From positions 1 through 22,111 of the forward strand of contig JAGOCV010000030.1 in assembly GCA_017998575.1 (NCBI GenBank): a stretch of DNA of 22,111 nucleotides, read 5' to 3'. This document shows, piece after piece, positions 15,199-22,111 of the stretch. The notes beneath the pieces were generated by a model. That model was not told the origin of the DNA. It made no database searches and saw only the letters and a list, made by a program, of their open reading frames with translations. Numbering within the stretch: the first letter of the stretch is position 1; every line of letters begins with the position of its first letter. The position numbers and the translations under genes were made by a program. This DNA comes from Burkholderiaceae bacterium. GTDB taxonomy: Bacteria > Pseudomonadota > Gammaproteobacteria > Burkholderiales > Burkholderiaceae.

Positions 15199-16428
15199 AT
15201 GAGTACCGACAGCCGCGCCACCGCCCTCGATGCGCCGGGCGCACGCGTGATCCCGATCGCCGTCGACACGGGCACAGCCTACGGCCGCCCGCAGCCGACC
15301 TCGCGCCACGAACTCACCGACGTCACGGCCGGCACGCCGATGGGCGAGCTGATGCGGCGCTACTGGCATCCCGTGGGACTGGTGGGCGATGCCACCGACG
15401 TGCCGCGCAAGGTGCGCGTGCTGGGCGAGGATCTGATCCTGTTTCGCGACAAGAGCGGTCGGCCTGGCCTGGTTTATCCGCACTGCGCGCATCGGGGCAC
15501 GTCTCTGTACTACGGACGCGTCGACGAGCGGGGCATCCGTTGCTGCTATCACGGCTGGTTGTTCGATGTGCAGGGCCACTGTGTCGAGCAGCCCTGCGAG
15601 CCCGAGGGCGGCCGCGCGCGCGACAAGGTGCGCCAGCCCTGGTACCCGGTGCAGGAACAGTACGGCCTGATCTGGGCCTACCTCGGCCCGCCCGACCGCA
15701 AGCCCGTGCTGCCGCGCTACGAGTGCCTGGAGCAGCTGGAGGAAGGCGAGTTCCTCGAAGCCGACGACCGCAGCATCGGCGGTGGCGGCCCGCAGATCAT
15801 CGAATGCAACTGGCTGCAGCACTACGACAACCTGGTCGATCCGTTTCACGTGGTCGTGTTGCACTCGTCGTTCAGCGGCACGCAGTTCGTCGAGCAGATG
15901 GCGGTGATGCCCGAGGTGACCTGGGATACGGCCGGGCAGAGCGTTCGCACGGTGTCGATCCGCAAGCTGCCCGATGGCAAGACGCTGCGCCGCATCAGCG
16001 AAGCGGGCCTGCCCACGCTGCGCATCATTCCGAGTCCTCGCCTGGGGCGCTACGGCATGGTGGAGTCGCTGGGCTGGATCCTGCCGCTGGACAACCACAG
16101 CTTCCGCATCTATGTGGTGGGCCGCGTGCGCGAGCCCGGCGAGCTGCAGCGGATGCGTTCGCGCCTGGGCGGCAAGCTGTGGGAAGAGATGACCGAGGAA
16201 GAGCACCGCCAGTTTCCCGGCGACAACGAAGCCATGATCGGCCAGGGCAACATCGCCAGGCACTCCGAGGAACACCTGGCCACCACCGACCGCGGCATCG
16301 TCATGCTGCGCCGCTTTCTCAAGAAGCAGGTCGATGCCGTGGCGGCGGGCGAAGACCCTGCGGGCGTGAGCTTCGATCCGAATGCGCCGCCGGTGCATTT
16401 CTCGGCCGGCAACTTCCTCGAGGAATGA
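15199..16428 (+). CDS. Rieske non-heme iron oxygenase, alpha subunit (phthalate-dioxygenase type)
   Basis: A 409-residue oxygenase alpha subunit of the single-component aromatic ring hydroxylase/O-demethylase branch. The Rieske [2Fe-2S] site is complete: CAHRG (Cys96, His98) and CCYHGW (Cys115, His118). The mononuclear iron site is signalled by NWLQHYDNLVDPFHVVVLH (204-222), where His217 and His222 are the likely ligands. NIARHSEEHLATTDRGIVMLRRFL (347-370) matches the C-terminal helix region of phthalate 4,5-dioxygenase-like enzymes. A GGGAAG about six bases before ATG 15199 supports the start. Its stop overlaps the ferredoxin start (ATGA), showing that they form one system. No reductase is encoded next to it. 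The substrate is not predictable; an aromatic ether or carboxylate is reasonable. Confidence 0.94.
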   Translation: MSTDSRATALDAPGARVIPIAVDTGTAYGRPQPTSRHELTDVTAGTPMGELMRRYWHPVGLVGDATDVPRKVRVLGEDLILFRDKSGRPGLVYPHCAHRGTSLYYGRVDERGIRCCYHGWLFDVQGHCVEQPCEPEGGRARDKVRQPWYPVQEQYGLIWAYLGPPDRKPVLPRYECLEQLEEGEFLEADDRSIGGGGPQIIECNWLQHYDNLVDPFHVVVLHSSFSGTQFVEQMAVMPEVTWDTAGQSVRTVSIRKLPDGKTLRRISEAGLPTLRIIPSPRLGRYGMVESLGWILPLDNHSFRIYVVGRVREPGELQRMRSRLGGKLWEEMTEEEHRQFPGDNEAMIGQGNIARHSEEHLATTDRGIVMLRRFLKKQVDAVAAGEDPAGVSFDPNAPPVHFSAGNFLEE

Positions 16429-16694
16429 ACACCTTCATCGTCGAGCTCGCGCGCAGCGGCCGCGAGGTGCCGGTGCGCGAAGACCAATCGGTGCTGCAGG
16501 CACTGGGCGAAGCTGGCGTGGAGGTGCCGCTGTCGTGCCAGCAGGGCGTGTGCGGCACCTGCCTCACACGCGTGCTGGCCGGCGAGGTGGAGCACTGGGA
16601 TATGTACCTCACGCCCGAAGAGCAGGCCGCGGGCGACCAGTTCTTGCCCTGCGTGTCGCGCGCCGCAGGCGAGCGGTTGGTGCTTGACCTCTAG
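16425..16694 (+). CDS. plant-type [2Fe-2S] ferredoxin, resembling the C-terminal domain of phthalate-dioxygenase-type reductases
   Basis: An 89-residue ferredoxin with the full cluster pattern LSCQQGVCGTC plus LPC: Cys38, Cys43, Cys46 and Cys76. The sequence FIVELARSGREVPV at the start and HWDMYLTPEEQ in the middle look like the ferredoxin end of VanB/PDR-type reductases, which normally carry FMN and NAD domains before it (about 320 residues in all). Here those domains are absent and ATG 16425 overlaps the Rieske gene stop (ATGA). It would pass electrons to the adjacent oxygenase and needs a reductase from elsewhere. The stop at 16692-16694 touches the repeat-bearing convergent junction. Whether it arose by domain loss or was always separate is open. 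Confidence 0.92.
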   Translation: MNTFIVELARSGREVPVREDQSVLQALGEAGVEVPLSCQQGVCGTCLTRVLAGEVEHWDMYLTPEEQAAGDQFLPCVSRAAGERLVLDL

Positions 16695-16722
16695 CCACGC
16701 AGTGAGCGAACGTGGGGGTCAA
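16685..16722. terminator. imperfect hairpin between convergent ferredoxin and corA genes
   Basis: TTGACC (16685-16690) pairs with GGTCAA (16717-16722). Inside it, CCACG (16695-16699) pairs with CGTGG (16711-16715) around an 11-base loop. It spans both stop codons and includes the dispersed repeat. No T-run is seen; a bidirectional terminator is inferred from its position. Confidence 0.45.
16696..16718. repeat. 23-bp dispersed intergenic repeat, copy 2
   Basis: Matches 8471-8493 at 22 of 23 positions. It begins two bases after the ferredoxin stop codon and ends exactly at the corA stop codon. It has the same orientation on the plus strand as copy 1 and the same location between convergent gene ends. 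Confidence 0.75.
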
Positions 16723-17807
16723 CGTCCTGTTCTGGCCAGATAGCGCTTGCGGCGGAACACGACGATGAGGCCGAGCGCGATCGCCGCCATCGCGCCCATG
16801 GCCCACCAGAAGCCGCCCTGCGTGTGCAGCAGCGGGATGAATTCGAAGTTCATGCCGAAGATGCCCGCGATCAGGTTGAGCGGCAGGAACACGGCGGTGA
16901 GCGCCGTGAGCGTGCGCATGATGTCGTTGGTGCGGTTGCTCTGCGCGGAGAAGTGGATCTGCACCACCGTCTCGGCGTTCTGCTCCAGCCGGCGCACGTG
17001 GTGCACCACGCGCTCGATGTGCTCGATCACGTCGCGCGAGCGCGCGACCAGGCCATCGCGTTCGGACTGGCTCATGGCCGTGGACGGCTGCTCGCGCAGC
17101 GTGTCCAGCCATTCCTGCATGGCGTCGTGCTGTTCCTCACAGAGGTCTTCGAGCGTGTGCAGTTCGTTGCGGGCGCCCATCAGCGCGTTCCAGTCGGCGA
17201 ACTGGGAGCGCGGGCGCAGCAGTTCCTGCTGCCAGTAATCGAGCTGCGCGGTGAGCTGTTTGCGCAGGTCGAGGTAGCTGTCGACCATCACGTTCACCAT
17301 GCGCAGCATCAGGTCGGCCGGGCTGGTGGGCAGGCGGTTGCGCGCGGCCGCCGTGAGGCCCTCGGCCTGGATGGCGTCCGCCAGGTAGCGCTCGATGAAG
17401 GCGCGGGCGGTGAAGCAACCATCCGGATGCACCGAGATCAGCAGGCGGTCGAACACCGCGAAGCCGACGGCATGCGTGCGGATCTGCCGCAGCGACGCGC
17501 CCGGGGCCGTGCCGTTCGCAGGCGGCTCGGCGCTGTCCTCCCGCGTGGCCAGGCGCCTGAAGATGATCAGGTCGTAGATGGACGTGTAGTCGTAGTGCGA
17601 CGGATGCGCCGCGTTGACCAGATCGGCGCAGTGCAGGTCCAGCAACTGCGAACCGCCCAGCCGCATGGCCGCGCGCTGCAGGCGCGGCAGCTCGCGCTCG
17701 AACGCGGATCGGTCGAGATAGATCCAGACGAAGCCGCCAGCGGGCATCTGCTCGGGCAGGTGCTCGACGAAGCGCAGCGTGCCGGGGCTGAATTCGATGA
17801 TCTGCAT
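16719..17807 (-). CDS. corA: CorA-family divalent cation transporter
   Basis: Inner-membrane Mg2+ (or Co2+/Zn2+) channel of the CorA/ZntB superfamily, 362 residues. The N-terminal two thirds are the cytoplasmic alpha/beta funnel and long helix. Two membrane helices close the protein (about 301-317 and 332-351), with the pore signature Gly-Met-Asn at 318-320 (GIFGMNFE) and a basic tail (FRRKRYLARTGR). The loop is FEFIPLLHTQGG. It lies 21 nt downstream of hemB on the same strand, so the two may share a transcript. No ribosome site is obvious before ATG 17807. CorA and ZntB share the GMN motif, so transported ion and direction are not settled. Confidence 0.9.
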   Translation of the reverse strand: MQIIEFSPGTLRFVEHLPEQMPAGGFVWIYLDRSAFERELPRLQRAAMRLGGSQLLDLHCADLVNAAHPSHYDYTSIYDLIIFRRLATREDSAEPPANGTAPGASLRQIRTHAVGFAVFDRLLISVHPDGCFTARAFIERYLADAIQAEGLTAAARNRLPTSPADLMLRMVNVMVDSYLDLRKQLTAQLDYWQQELLRPRSQFADWNALMGARNELHTLEDLCEEQHDAMQEWLDTLREQPSTAMSQSERDGLVARSRDVIEHIERVVHHVRRLEQNAETVVQIHFSAQSNRTNDIMRTLTALTAVFLPLNLIAGIFGMNFEFIPLLHTQGGFWWAMGAMAAIALGLIVVFRRKRYLARTGR

Positions 17808-17828
17808 CGGGGCGCGGTGGTTGCCGGG

Positions 17829-18950
<1,122 letters not shown>

Positions 18951-19014
18951 TTACTTCTCTTGGCGGTGCGGCCTCTTTACATTCACCGCAGTAAGAAAAA
19001 GCGTGGCACGCGAC

Positions 19015-19042
19015 TTGTAGTGAACTGTCAGCTTTGTTAAAT
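19015..19042 (+). promoter_or_regulatory. possible promoter of the candidate small RNA
   Basis: TTGTAG (19015-19020) and TTAAAT (19037-19042), 16 bases apart, lie in the only AT-rich patch of the hemB-hemJ gap. The match is modest (three and four of six). Transcription would begin near 19050. Confidence 0.25.
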
Positions 19043-19043
19043 T

Positions 19044-19149
19044 TCGCGCGGGCGTTCGCGCTCCCCGCTTTTCCTCCCTGAGCGGGCGCCTTGATGTGTG
19101 ACAGCAAAAAGGCTTCCATGGCCCGGCGGCATCCGCCGGGCTTTTTTTT
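19044..19149 (+). ncRNA. candidate intergenic small RNA (or hemJ leader/attenuator)
   Basis: A strong intrinsic terminator ends at 19149, but no plus-strand gene precedes it: the hemB gene starts at 18848 on the other strand. The roughly 100 nt before it fold well. CCCGCT (19064-19069) pairs with AGCGGG (19081-19086), extendable by GCG/CGC, leaving the C/U-rich loop TTTCCTCCCTG, which is complementary to ribosome-binding sites. An A5 stretch (19106-19110) precedes the terminator, and the terminal U8 tail suits Hfq. A competing stem pairs GCGGG (19048-19052) with CCCGC (19064-19068). Because hemJ begins 32 nt further on, a transcription-attenuating leader is the main alternative. In the rest of the gap, about 18875-19014, I see nothing firm. 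Exact ends are guesses. Confidence 0.45.
19121..19149 (+). terminator. strong intrinsic terminator upstream of hemJ
   Basis: GCCCGGCGG (19121-19129), loop CAT, CCGCCGGGC (19133-19141), then eight T (19142-19149): a perfect 9-bp GC-rich stem with a U-tract. It is the clearest terminator in the window and acts on the plus strand, 31 bases before the hemJ ATG. Confidence 0.9.
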
Positions 19150-19167
19150 GTCGCGCTCGCCCGCGCC

Positions 19168-19173
19168 TACACT
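19168..19173 (+). promoter_or_regulatory. -10-like box seven bases before hemJ
   Basis: TACACT is followed by exactly seven bases and the hemJ ATG. Transcription from it would start at or next to the A of ATG, giving a leaderless mRNA. Because the terminator ends at 19149, hemJ needs a promoter about here. No clear -35 is seen. Confidence 0.4.
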
Positions 19174-19180
19174 CGAGCGC

Positions 19181-19621
19181 ATGCTCTGGGTCAAAGCCTT
19201 TCACATCGTGTTCGTGGCCAGCTGGTTCGCTGGCCTGTTCTACCTGCCGCGCATCTTCGTGAACCTTGCACAGATTCCGCTCGACGTGCCGCCGGAGTCG
19301 GTGCGCGAGCGCGAACGCCTGCTGCTGATGGCTCGCAAGCTGATGCGGTTCACACATCTTCTTGCCGTGCCCGCGCTTGCGCTGGGCCTGTGGCTGTGGA
19401 TGGTCTATGGCATCGGCCGCGGCCCGGGGAACGGCTGGATGCACGCCAAGCTCACGATCGTGCTGCTGGTGCTGGGATACCACCATGGCTGCGCGCGCCT
19501 GCTGAGGCGGTTCGAGCGCAACGAGAACACGCGGGGCCATCGCTGGTACCGCTGGTTCAATGAGGTGCCGGTGCTGCTGCTCGTGGCGGCGGTGGTGCTG
19601 GTGGTGGTCAAGCCGTTCTGA
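19181..19621 (+). CDS. hemJ: HemJ-type protoporphyrinogen IX oxidase
   Basis: Membrane protein of the HemJ family (UPF0093, often labelled CopD-like), which oxidises protoporphyrinogen IX to protoporphyrin IX late in haem synthesis. The 146 residues match family length. The opening MLWVKAFHIVFVASWFAGLF followed by YLPRIFV is the family's best-kept segment, with His8. WMHAKL (86-91) supplies the conserved Lys90, and NEVPVLLLVAAVVLVVVKPF ends the protein. Four membrane helices are seen at about 5-26, 56-76, 88-108 and 126-144. ATG 19181 is chosen by the family start; the frame is open 30 codons upstream, but that would read through a terminator. It faces hemB, so two haem genes diverge here. 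The VanZ gene follows after 19 nt. Confidence 0.92.
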   Translation: MLWVKAFHIVFVASWFAGLFYLPRIFVNLAQIPLDVPPESVRERERLLLMARKLMRFTHLLAVPALALGLWLWMVYGIGRGPGNGWMHAKLTIVLLVLGYHHGCARLLRRFERNENTRGHRWYRWFNEVPVLLLVAAVVLVVVKPF

Positions 19622-19640
19622 CCGCGCGGGAGAGGGCGGC

Positions 19641-20744
19641 GTGCAGAAGACTTCCGCCTGGCCGCTCGCGCTGGCTTGGGTGGTTCTGATCGTCTATGCC
19701 AGCCTGTATCCGTTCGGTGAGTGGCGCGATCAGGGCATCGTGCCCTGGTCCTTCCTGACGGCGCCACTGCCGCGTTACTGGACGGGCTTCGACCTCGCCT
19801 CCAATGTCGCGGGCTACATCCCGCTGGGATTCCTCTGCAGCCTGGCGGTACTGCGCAGCCAGCCACGCGCAGGCGCGCTGCGCGCGTTCCTTTGCGGCCT
19901 CGTTCCGGCCACGCTGCTGTCTCTGCTGATGGAGACGCTGCAAAGCTATCTGCCGATGCGCGTGCCGTCGAATGTGGATCTCGCGCTCAACAGCGCAGGC
20001 GCTGCCGTGGGCGCGCTGCTGGCCGTGGCGCTGGAGCCGCTGGGCGCACTGGCGCGCTGGAGCCGTTTCCGCGAGCGCTGGTTCACGCCGCACGCACGCG
20101 GCGCGCTGGTGCTGCTGGCGCTGTGGCCGGCGGCGTTGCTGTTCCCCGCGGCGGTGCCTTTCGGGCTCGGCCAGGTCTTCGAGCGGCTCGAAGCGTGGCT
20201 GGGCCGCGTGCTCGAGGACACGCCATTCCTCGACTGGGTACCCGTGCGCTACGCGGAACTGCAGCCCCTGGTGCCGGGTGCCGAAGCGCTGTGCGTGGCG
20301 CTGGGCCTGCTGGCGCCATGTCTTCTGGGCTACAGCGTGATGCGCTCGCCCGCGCGCCGGGCGGTGCTGGCGGCCGCTGTGGGCGCGAGCGGGCTGGGCG
20401 TGACCTGCCTGTCGGCGGCACTGAGCTTCGGACCTGCGAATGCGTGGGAATGGATCACGCCAGCGGCCGAGGCCGGCATGGCCGCCGCGGCATTGCTCGC
20501 GCTGCTGGCGCTGGTGCTGCCGCGCCGCGGTTGCGCGGCCGTGCTGCTGCTGGCGTTGGGCGTGGGGCTGTCCGTGCTCAACCAGGCGCCCACCAGCGCT
20601 TATTTCGCGCAGACGCTCCAGGTGTGGGAGCAGGGACGGTTCATCCATTTCCACGGCCTGGCGCAGTGGCTGGGCTGGGTCTGGCCCTACGCCACACTCA
20701 CGTATGTGCTGGTGGTGCTGTCACGGCGAGAGCGTGAAAACTAG
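19641..20744 (+). CDS. VanZ-family membrane protein
   Basis: A 367-residue polytopic membrane protein. The first 135 residues are a VanZ-like domain, with DLASNVAGYIPLGFL (51-65), LLMETLQSYLP (95-105) and VPSNVDLALNSAGAAVGALL (108-127) carrying the family's conserved polar residues (Asn55, Glu99, Gln101, Asp113, Asn117). Then come a linker and at least four further hydrophobic segments (about 152-176, 214-233, 243-262, 278-312) with a short loop and a final helix near 343-360. The start is GTG 19641, with GGGAGAGG five bases before it. VanZ names a teicoplanin-resistance protein, but housekeeping homologues like this have no proven role; an envelope function is likely. Its TAG stop is also part of the -10-like box of the next gene. 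Confidence 0.85.
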   Translation: MQKTSAWPLALAWVVLIVYASLYPFGEWRDQGIVPWSFLTAPLPRYWTGFDLASNVAGYIPLGFLCSLAVLRSQPRAGALRAFLCGLVPATLLSLLMETLQSYLPMRVPSNVDLALNSAGAAVGALLAVALEPLGALARWSRFRERWFTPHARGALVLLALWPAALLFPAAVPFGLGQVFERLEAWLGRVLEDTPFLDWVPVRYAELQPLVPGAEALCVALGLLAPCLLGYSVMRSPARRAVLAAAVGASGLGVTCLSAALSFGPANAWEWITPAAEAGMAAAALLALLALVLPRRGCAAVLLLALGVGLSVLNQAPTSAYFAQTLQVWEQGRFIHFHGLAQWLGWVWPYATLTYVLVVLSRREREN

Positions 20745-20747
20745 AAT
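20742..20747 (+). promoter_or_regulatory. -10-like box seven bases before the ferredoxin gene
   Basis: TAGAAT (five of six consensus bases) is followed by seven bases and ATG 20755, the same spacing as at hemJ. It overlaps the TAG stop of the VanZ gene (20742-20744). A -35 is not evident. Transcription would start at the ATG itself. Confidence 0.4.
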
Positions 20748-20754
20748 CGCTGTC

Positions 20755-21105
20755 ATGTCCCATGCACCCGTGACGCCGGCCTCCTACTACGGCCGGCACA
20801 TTTTTTTCTGCCTCAATGAACGCAAGGGCGGCGAAGACAGCTGCGCGCGGCACCGGGCGCAAGATGCCTTCGATCACTGCAAGGCCAGCGTGAAAGCGGC
20901 CGGCCTGTCGGGCCCGGGCAAGGTGCGCGTCAACAAGGCCGGCTGCCTCGACCGCTGCGCGGGCGGCCCGATCGCCGTGGTCTACCCCGAGGCCGTCTGG
21001 TACACCTATGTGGACAAGGACGACATCGACGAGATCGTCGAATCGCACCTCAAGCGCGGCGAGGTGGTCGAGCGGCTGCTGACACCACCGCACGTCGGTC
21101 GCTGA
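20755..21105 (+). CDS. thioredoxin-like [2Fe-2S] ferredoxin
   Basis: A 116-residue protein of the thioredoxin-like [2Fe-2S] ferredoxin family (Shethna-type, like the N-terminal module of NuoE-type proteins). Cluster cysteines are Cys19 (HIFFCLNERKGG), Cys30 (EDSCARH), and Cys64 and Cys68 (NKAGCLDRCAGGP), spaced C-x10-C-x33-C-x3-C. PIAVVYPEAVWYTYVDKDDIDEIV (72-95) is the conserved C-terminal part. The start MSHAPVTP at 20755 was chosen by the family's YYGRHIFFC opening. There is no ribosome site, but a -10-like TAGAAT lies seven bases upstream. It would carry electrons in the cytoplasm; the partner is unknown. An alpha/beta hydrolase follows after ten bases. Confidence 0.93.
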   Translation: MSHAPVTPASYYGRHIFFCLNERKGGEDSCARHRAQDAFDHCKASVKAAGLSGPGKVRVNKAGCLDRCAGGPIAVVYPEAVWYTYVDKDDIDEIVESHLKRGEVVERLLTPPHVGR

Positions 21106-21115
21106 GGGCCCGCGT

Positions 21116-21742
21116 GTGAACCGCCAGACCGAACGCCTGGAACTCGCGGGCGCCGCAGGTCGGATCGAGACCCTGATCGACCTGCCGGCCGGACAGGAAC
21201 CGCTGGGCACGGCCATCATCGCCCATCCACATCCGCTGTTCGGCGGCACCATGGACAACAAGGTGGTGCAGACGCTGGCGCGCGCTTTCGTTCAATGCGG
21301 CTGGCGCGCCGTGCGCTTCAACTTCCGGGGCGTGGGTGCCAGCGAAGGCACGCACGACGAGGGCCGTGGCGAGGCCGACGACTTCCTTGCGGTGGTGCGC
21401 AGCGTGGCGCCCGCGGGCGCGCTGTGCCTGGCGGGCTTCTCGTTCGGCTCGTTCGTGGCCAGCCGCACGCTGATGGAACTCTGGCCGGCACGTGCCATCG
21501 AACGGCTGGTTTTCGTGGGAACGGCCGCCTCGCGCTTCGAGGTGGCGGCCATCCCCCAGGAGCTGCACGCGCGCACGCTGGTCGTGCATGGCGAGCAGGA
21601 TGACACCGTGCCACTGGCCTCCGTGCTCGACTGGGCACGGCCGCAGTCACTGCCCGTCACAGTCTTCCCCGGGGGTGGCCACTTCTTTCACGGACAATTG
21701 CCGCTGCTCAAGGACGTGGTGGCGCGCCACCTGCGCGCCTGA
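21116..21742 (+). CDS. alpha/beta hydrolase (CAP-type serine hydrolase)
   Basis: A 208-residue cytoplasmic alpha/beta hydrolase. Evidence: AHPHPLFGGTMDNKVVQTLA (36-55), the hallmark of a widespread proteobacterial subfamily; RFNFRGVGASEG (67-78); nucleophile Ser109 in GFSFGSF; acid Asp162 or Asp163 in HGEQDDTVP; and His189 in GGGHFFHG. The catalytic set is complete. The start is GTG 21116 with GAGGG seven bases upstream, overlapping the end of the ferredoxin gene region. The two genes are ten bases apart and very likely one transcript. Its physiological substrate is not known; esters or peptides are possible. Confidence 0.92.
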   Translation: MNRQTERLELAGAAGRIETLIDLPAGQEPLGTAIIAHPHPLFGGTMDNKVVQTLARAFVQCGWRAVRFNFRGVGASEGTHDEGRGEADDFLAVVRSVAPAGALCLAGFSFGSFVASRTLMELWPARAIERLVFVGTAASRFEVAAIPQELHARTLVVHGEQDDTVPLASVLDWARPQSLPVTVFPGGGHFFHGQLPLLKDVVARHLRA

Positions 21743-21768
21743 GCGTCCCGCGCTGCTGTTCTCGGCGG

Positions 21769-21787
21769 CGGCGGGCCATTCCCGCCG
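21769..21787 (+). terminator. possible terminator after the hydrolase
   Basis: CGGCGGG (21769-21775) and CCCGCCG (21781-21787) form a perfect 7-bp stem with a CCATT loop. A short T4 follows eight bases later (21795-21798). Weak U-tract, but placed as expected between the hydrolase and the carboxypeptidase gene. Confidence 0.45.
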
Positions 21788-21845
21788 TCACCTGTTTTCG
21801 TCGCCGGTGTTGCCGGCTCCTGCCTGTCAGTCCTCGCCAGTCTCC

Positions 21846-22111
21846 ATGAAACGCATCCTCGCTGCCCTGCTGCTCGCTTCTTCCAGTCTTCTCGCCCATG
21901 CCCAGGTGCCGCAGCCACCCGAAGTCGCCGCGCGCAGCTACCTCGTTCTCGACGTCAGCGCCAACCAGACACTCGCGGCCAAGGATGCCGAGGTGCCGGT
22001 GGAGCCGGCATCGCTCACCAAGCTGATGACAGGCTATCTGGTGTTCGACGCCCTGCGCTCGAAGAAAATCGACCTGCAGCAGGCCATGCCTGTGAGCGAG
22101 CGCGCGTGGAA
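21846..22111 (+). CDS. D-alanyl-D-alanine carboxypeptidase (PBP5/6 family), N-terminal part
   Basis: The first 88 codons of a penicillin-binding carboxypeptidase, which trims the terminal D-Ala from peptidoglycan stem peptides in the periplasm. The signal peptide MKRILAALLLASSSLLAHAQ is cut after Ala17 or Ala19. The mature start ARSYLVLDVSANQTLAAKDA is typical of the family. The active-site SxxK motif is SLTK, with Ser56 and Lys59, preceded by EPA and followed by LMTGYLVFDAL. The SGN and KTG motifs lie beyond the window. The start at 21846 is set by the signal peptide. DacA and DacC-type members cannot be told apart from this part. Confidence 0.93.
   Translation, partial: MKRILAALLLASSSLLAHAQVPQPPEVAARSYLVLDVSANQTLAAKDAEVPVEPASLTKLMTGYLVFDALRSKKIDLQQAMPVSERAW

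Noticed and set aside
19091..19180. Thirty-codon in-frame extension before hemJ
   Set aside because: It would be translated through the strong terminator stem and U-tract; HemJ proteins begin at MLW-K-FHI, which is at 19181.

Overview
The window reads as chromosome of a high-GC betaproteobacterium, most likely Burkholderiales of the Comamonadaceae type (Variovorax, Acidovorax or Hydrogenophaga-like). The pointers are the dense GC-rich coding, an orphan Bug-type substrate-binding protein, several LysR regulators beside small catabolic cassettes, a HemJ next to HemB, and an intergenic repeat of a kind I associate with that family. The taxonomic call is an inference from gene content; no rRNA or tRNA gene was seen.

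Layout. (1) 1-3980: a minus-strand pair, methylmalonate-semialdehyde dehydrogenase (mmsA) followed by a GMC flavoprotein dehydrogenase that runs off the left edge, divergent from a LysR regulator. A perfect 10+10 bp palindrome lies between them. (2) 4150-8352: a plus-strand operon for an MCE-type lipid ABC transporter: permease with an N-terminal STAS-like region, ATPase, MCE substrate-binding protein, PqiC-like lipoprotein, then an overlapping cyclic-nucleotide-binding-domain gene. (3) 8497-10852, minus strand: SDR oxidoreductase, MaoC-type hydratase and an orphan SsuA/NMT1-like binding protein. (4) 10955-13141, plus strand: DsbA-fold 2-hydroxychromene-2-carboxylate isomerase-like protein, dienelactone hydrolase and an exported amidohydrolase broken by a one-base frameshift. 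(5) 13146-16694: LysR regulator divergent from a Bug-family binding protein, a Rieske oxygenase and a small plant-type ferredoxin overlapping it by 4 nt. (6) 16719-18848, minus strand: CorA-type Mg2+ channel downstream of hemB. (7) 18849-19180: a hemB/hemJ intergenic region with a strong intrinsic terminator not preceded by any plus-strand gene, hence a candidate small RNA. (8) 19181-22111, plus strand: hemJ, a VanZ-family membrane protein, a thioredoxin-like [2Fe-2S] ferredoxin, an alpha/beta hydrolase, and the start of a D-alanyl-D-alanine carboxypeptidase that runs off the right edge.

How they fit together. The left, middle and Rieske regions look like accessory catabolic cassettes for organic or aromatic acids, each with its own LysR regulator or solute-binding protein. 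The MCE operon serves envelope lipid transport. The hemB-corA and hemJ block is core tetrapyrrole metabolism, and its HemB carries the Asp-rich (Mg2+-type) metal site.

I did not find a clearly new multi-gene system. The signals most worth following are the candidate small RNA before hemJ, a near-identical 23-bp repeat at two convergent gene ends, the MCE operon with its STAS-like region and cNMP-binding partner, a stand-alone ferredoxin that looks like the detached C-terminus of a phthalate-dioxygenase-type reductase, and two genes whose -10-like box sits exactly 7 nt before the ATG (possible leaderless mRNAs).
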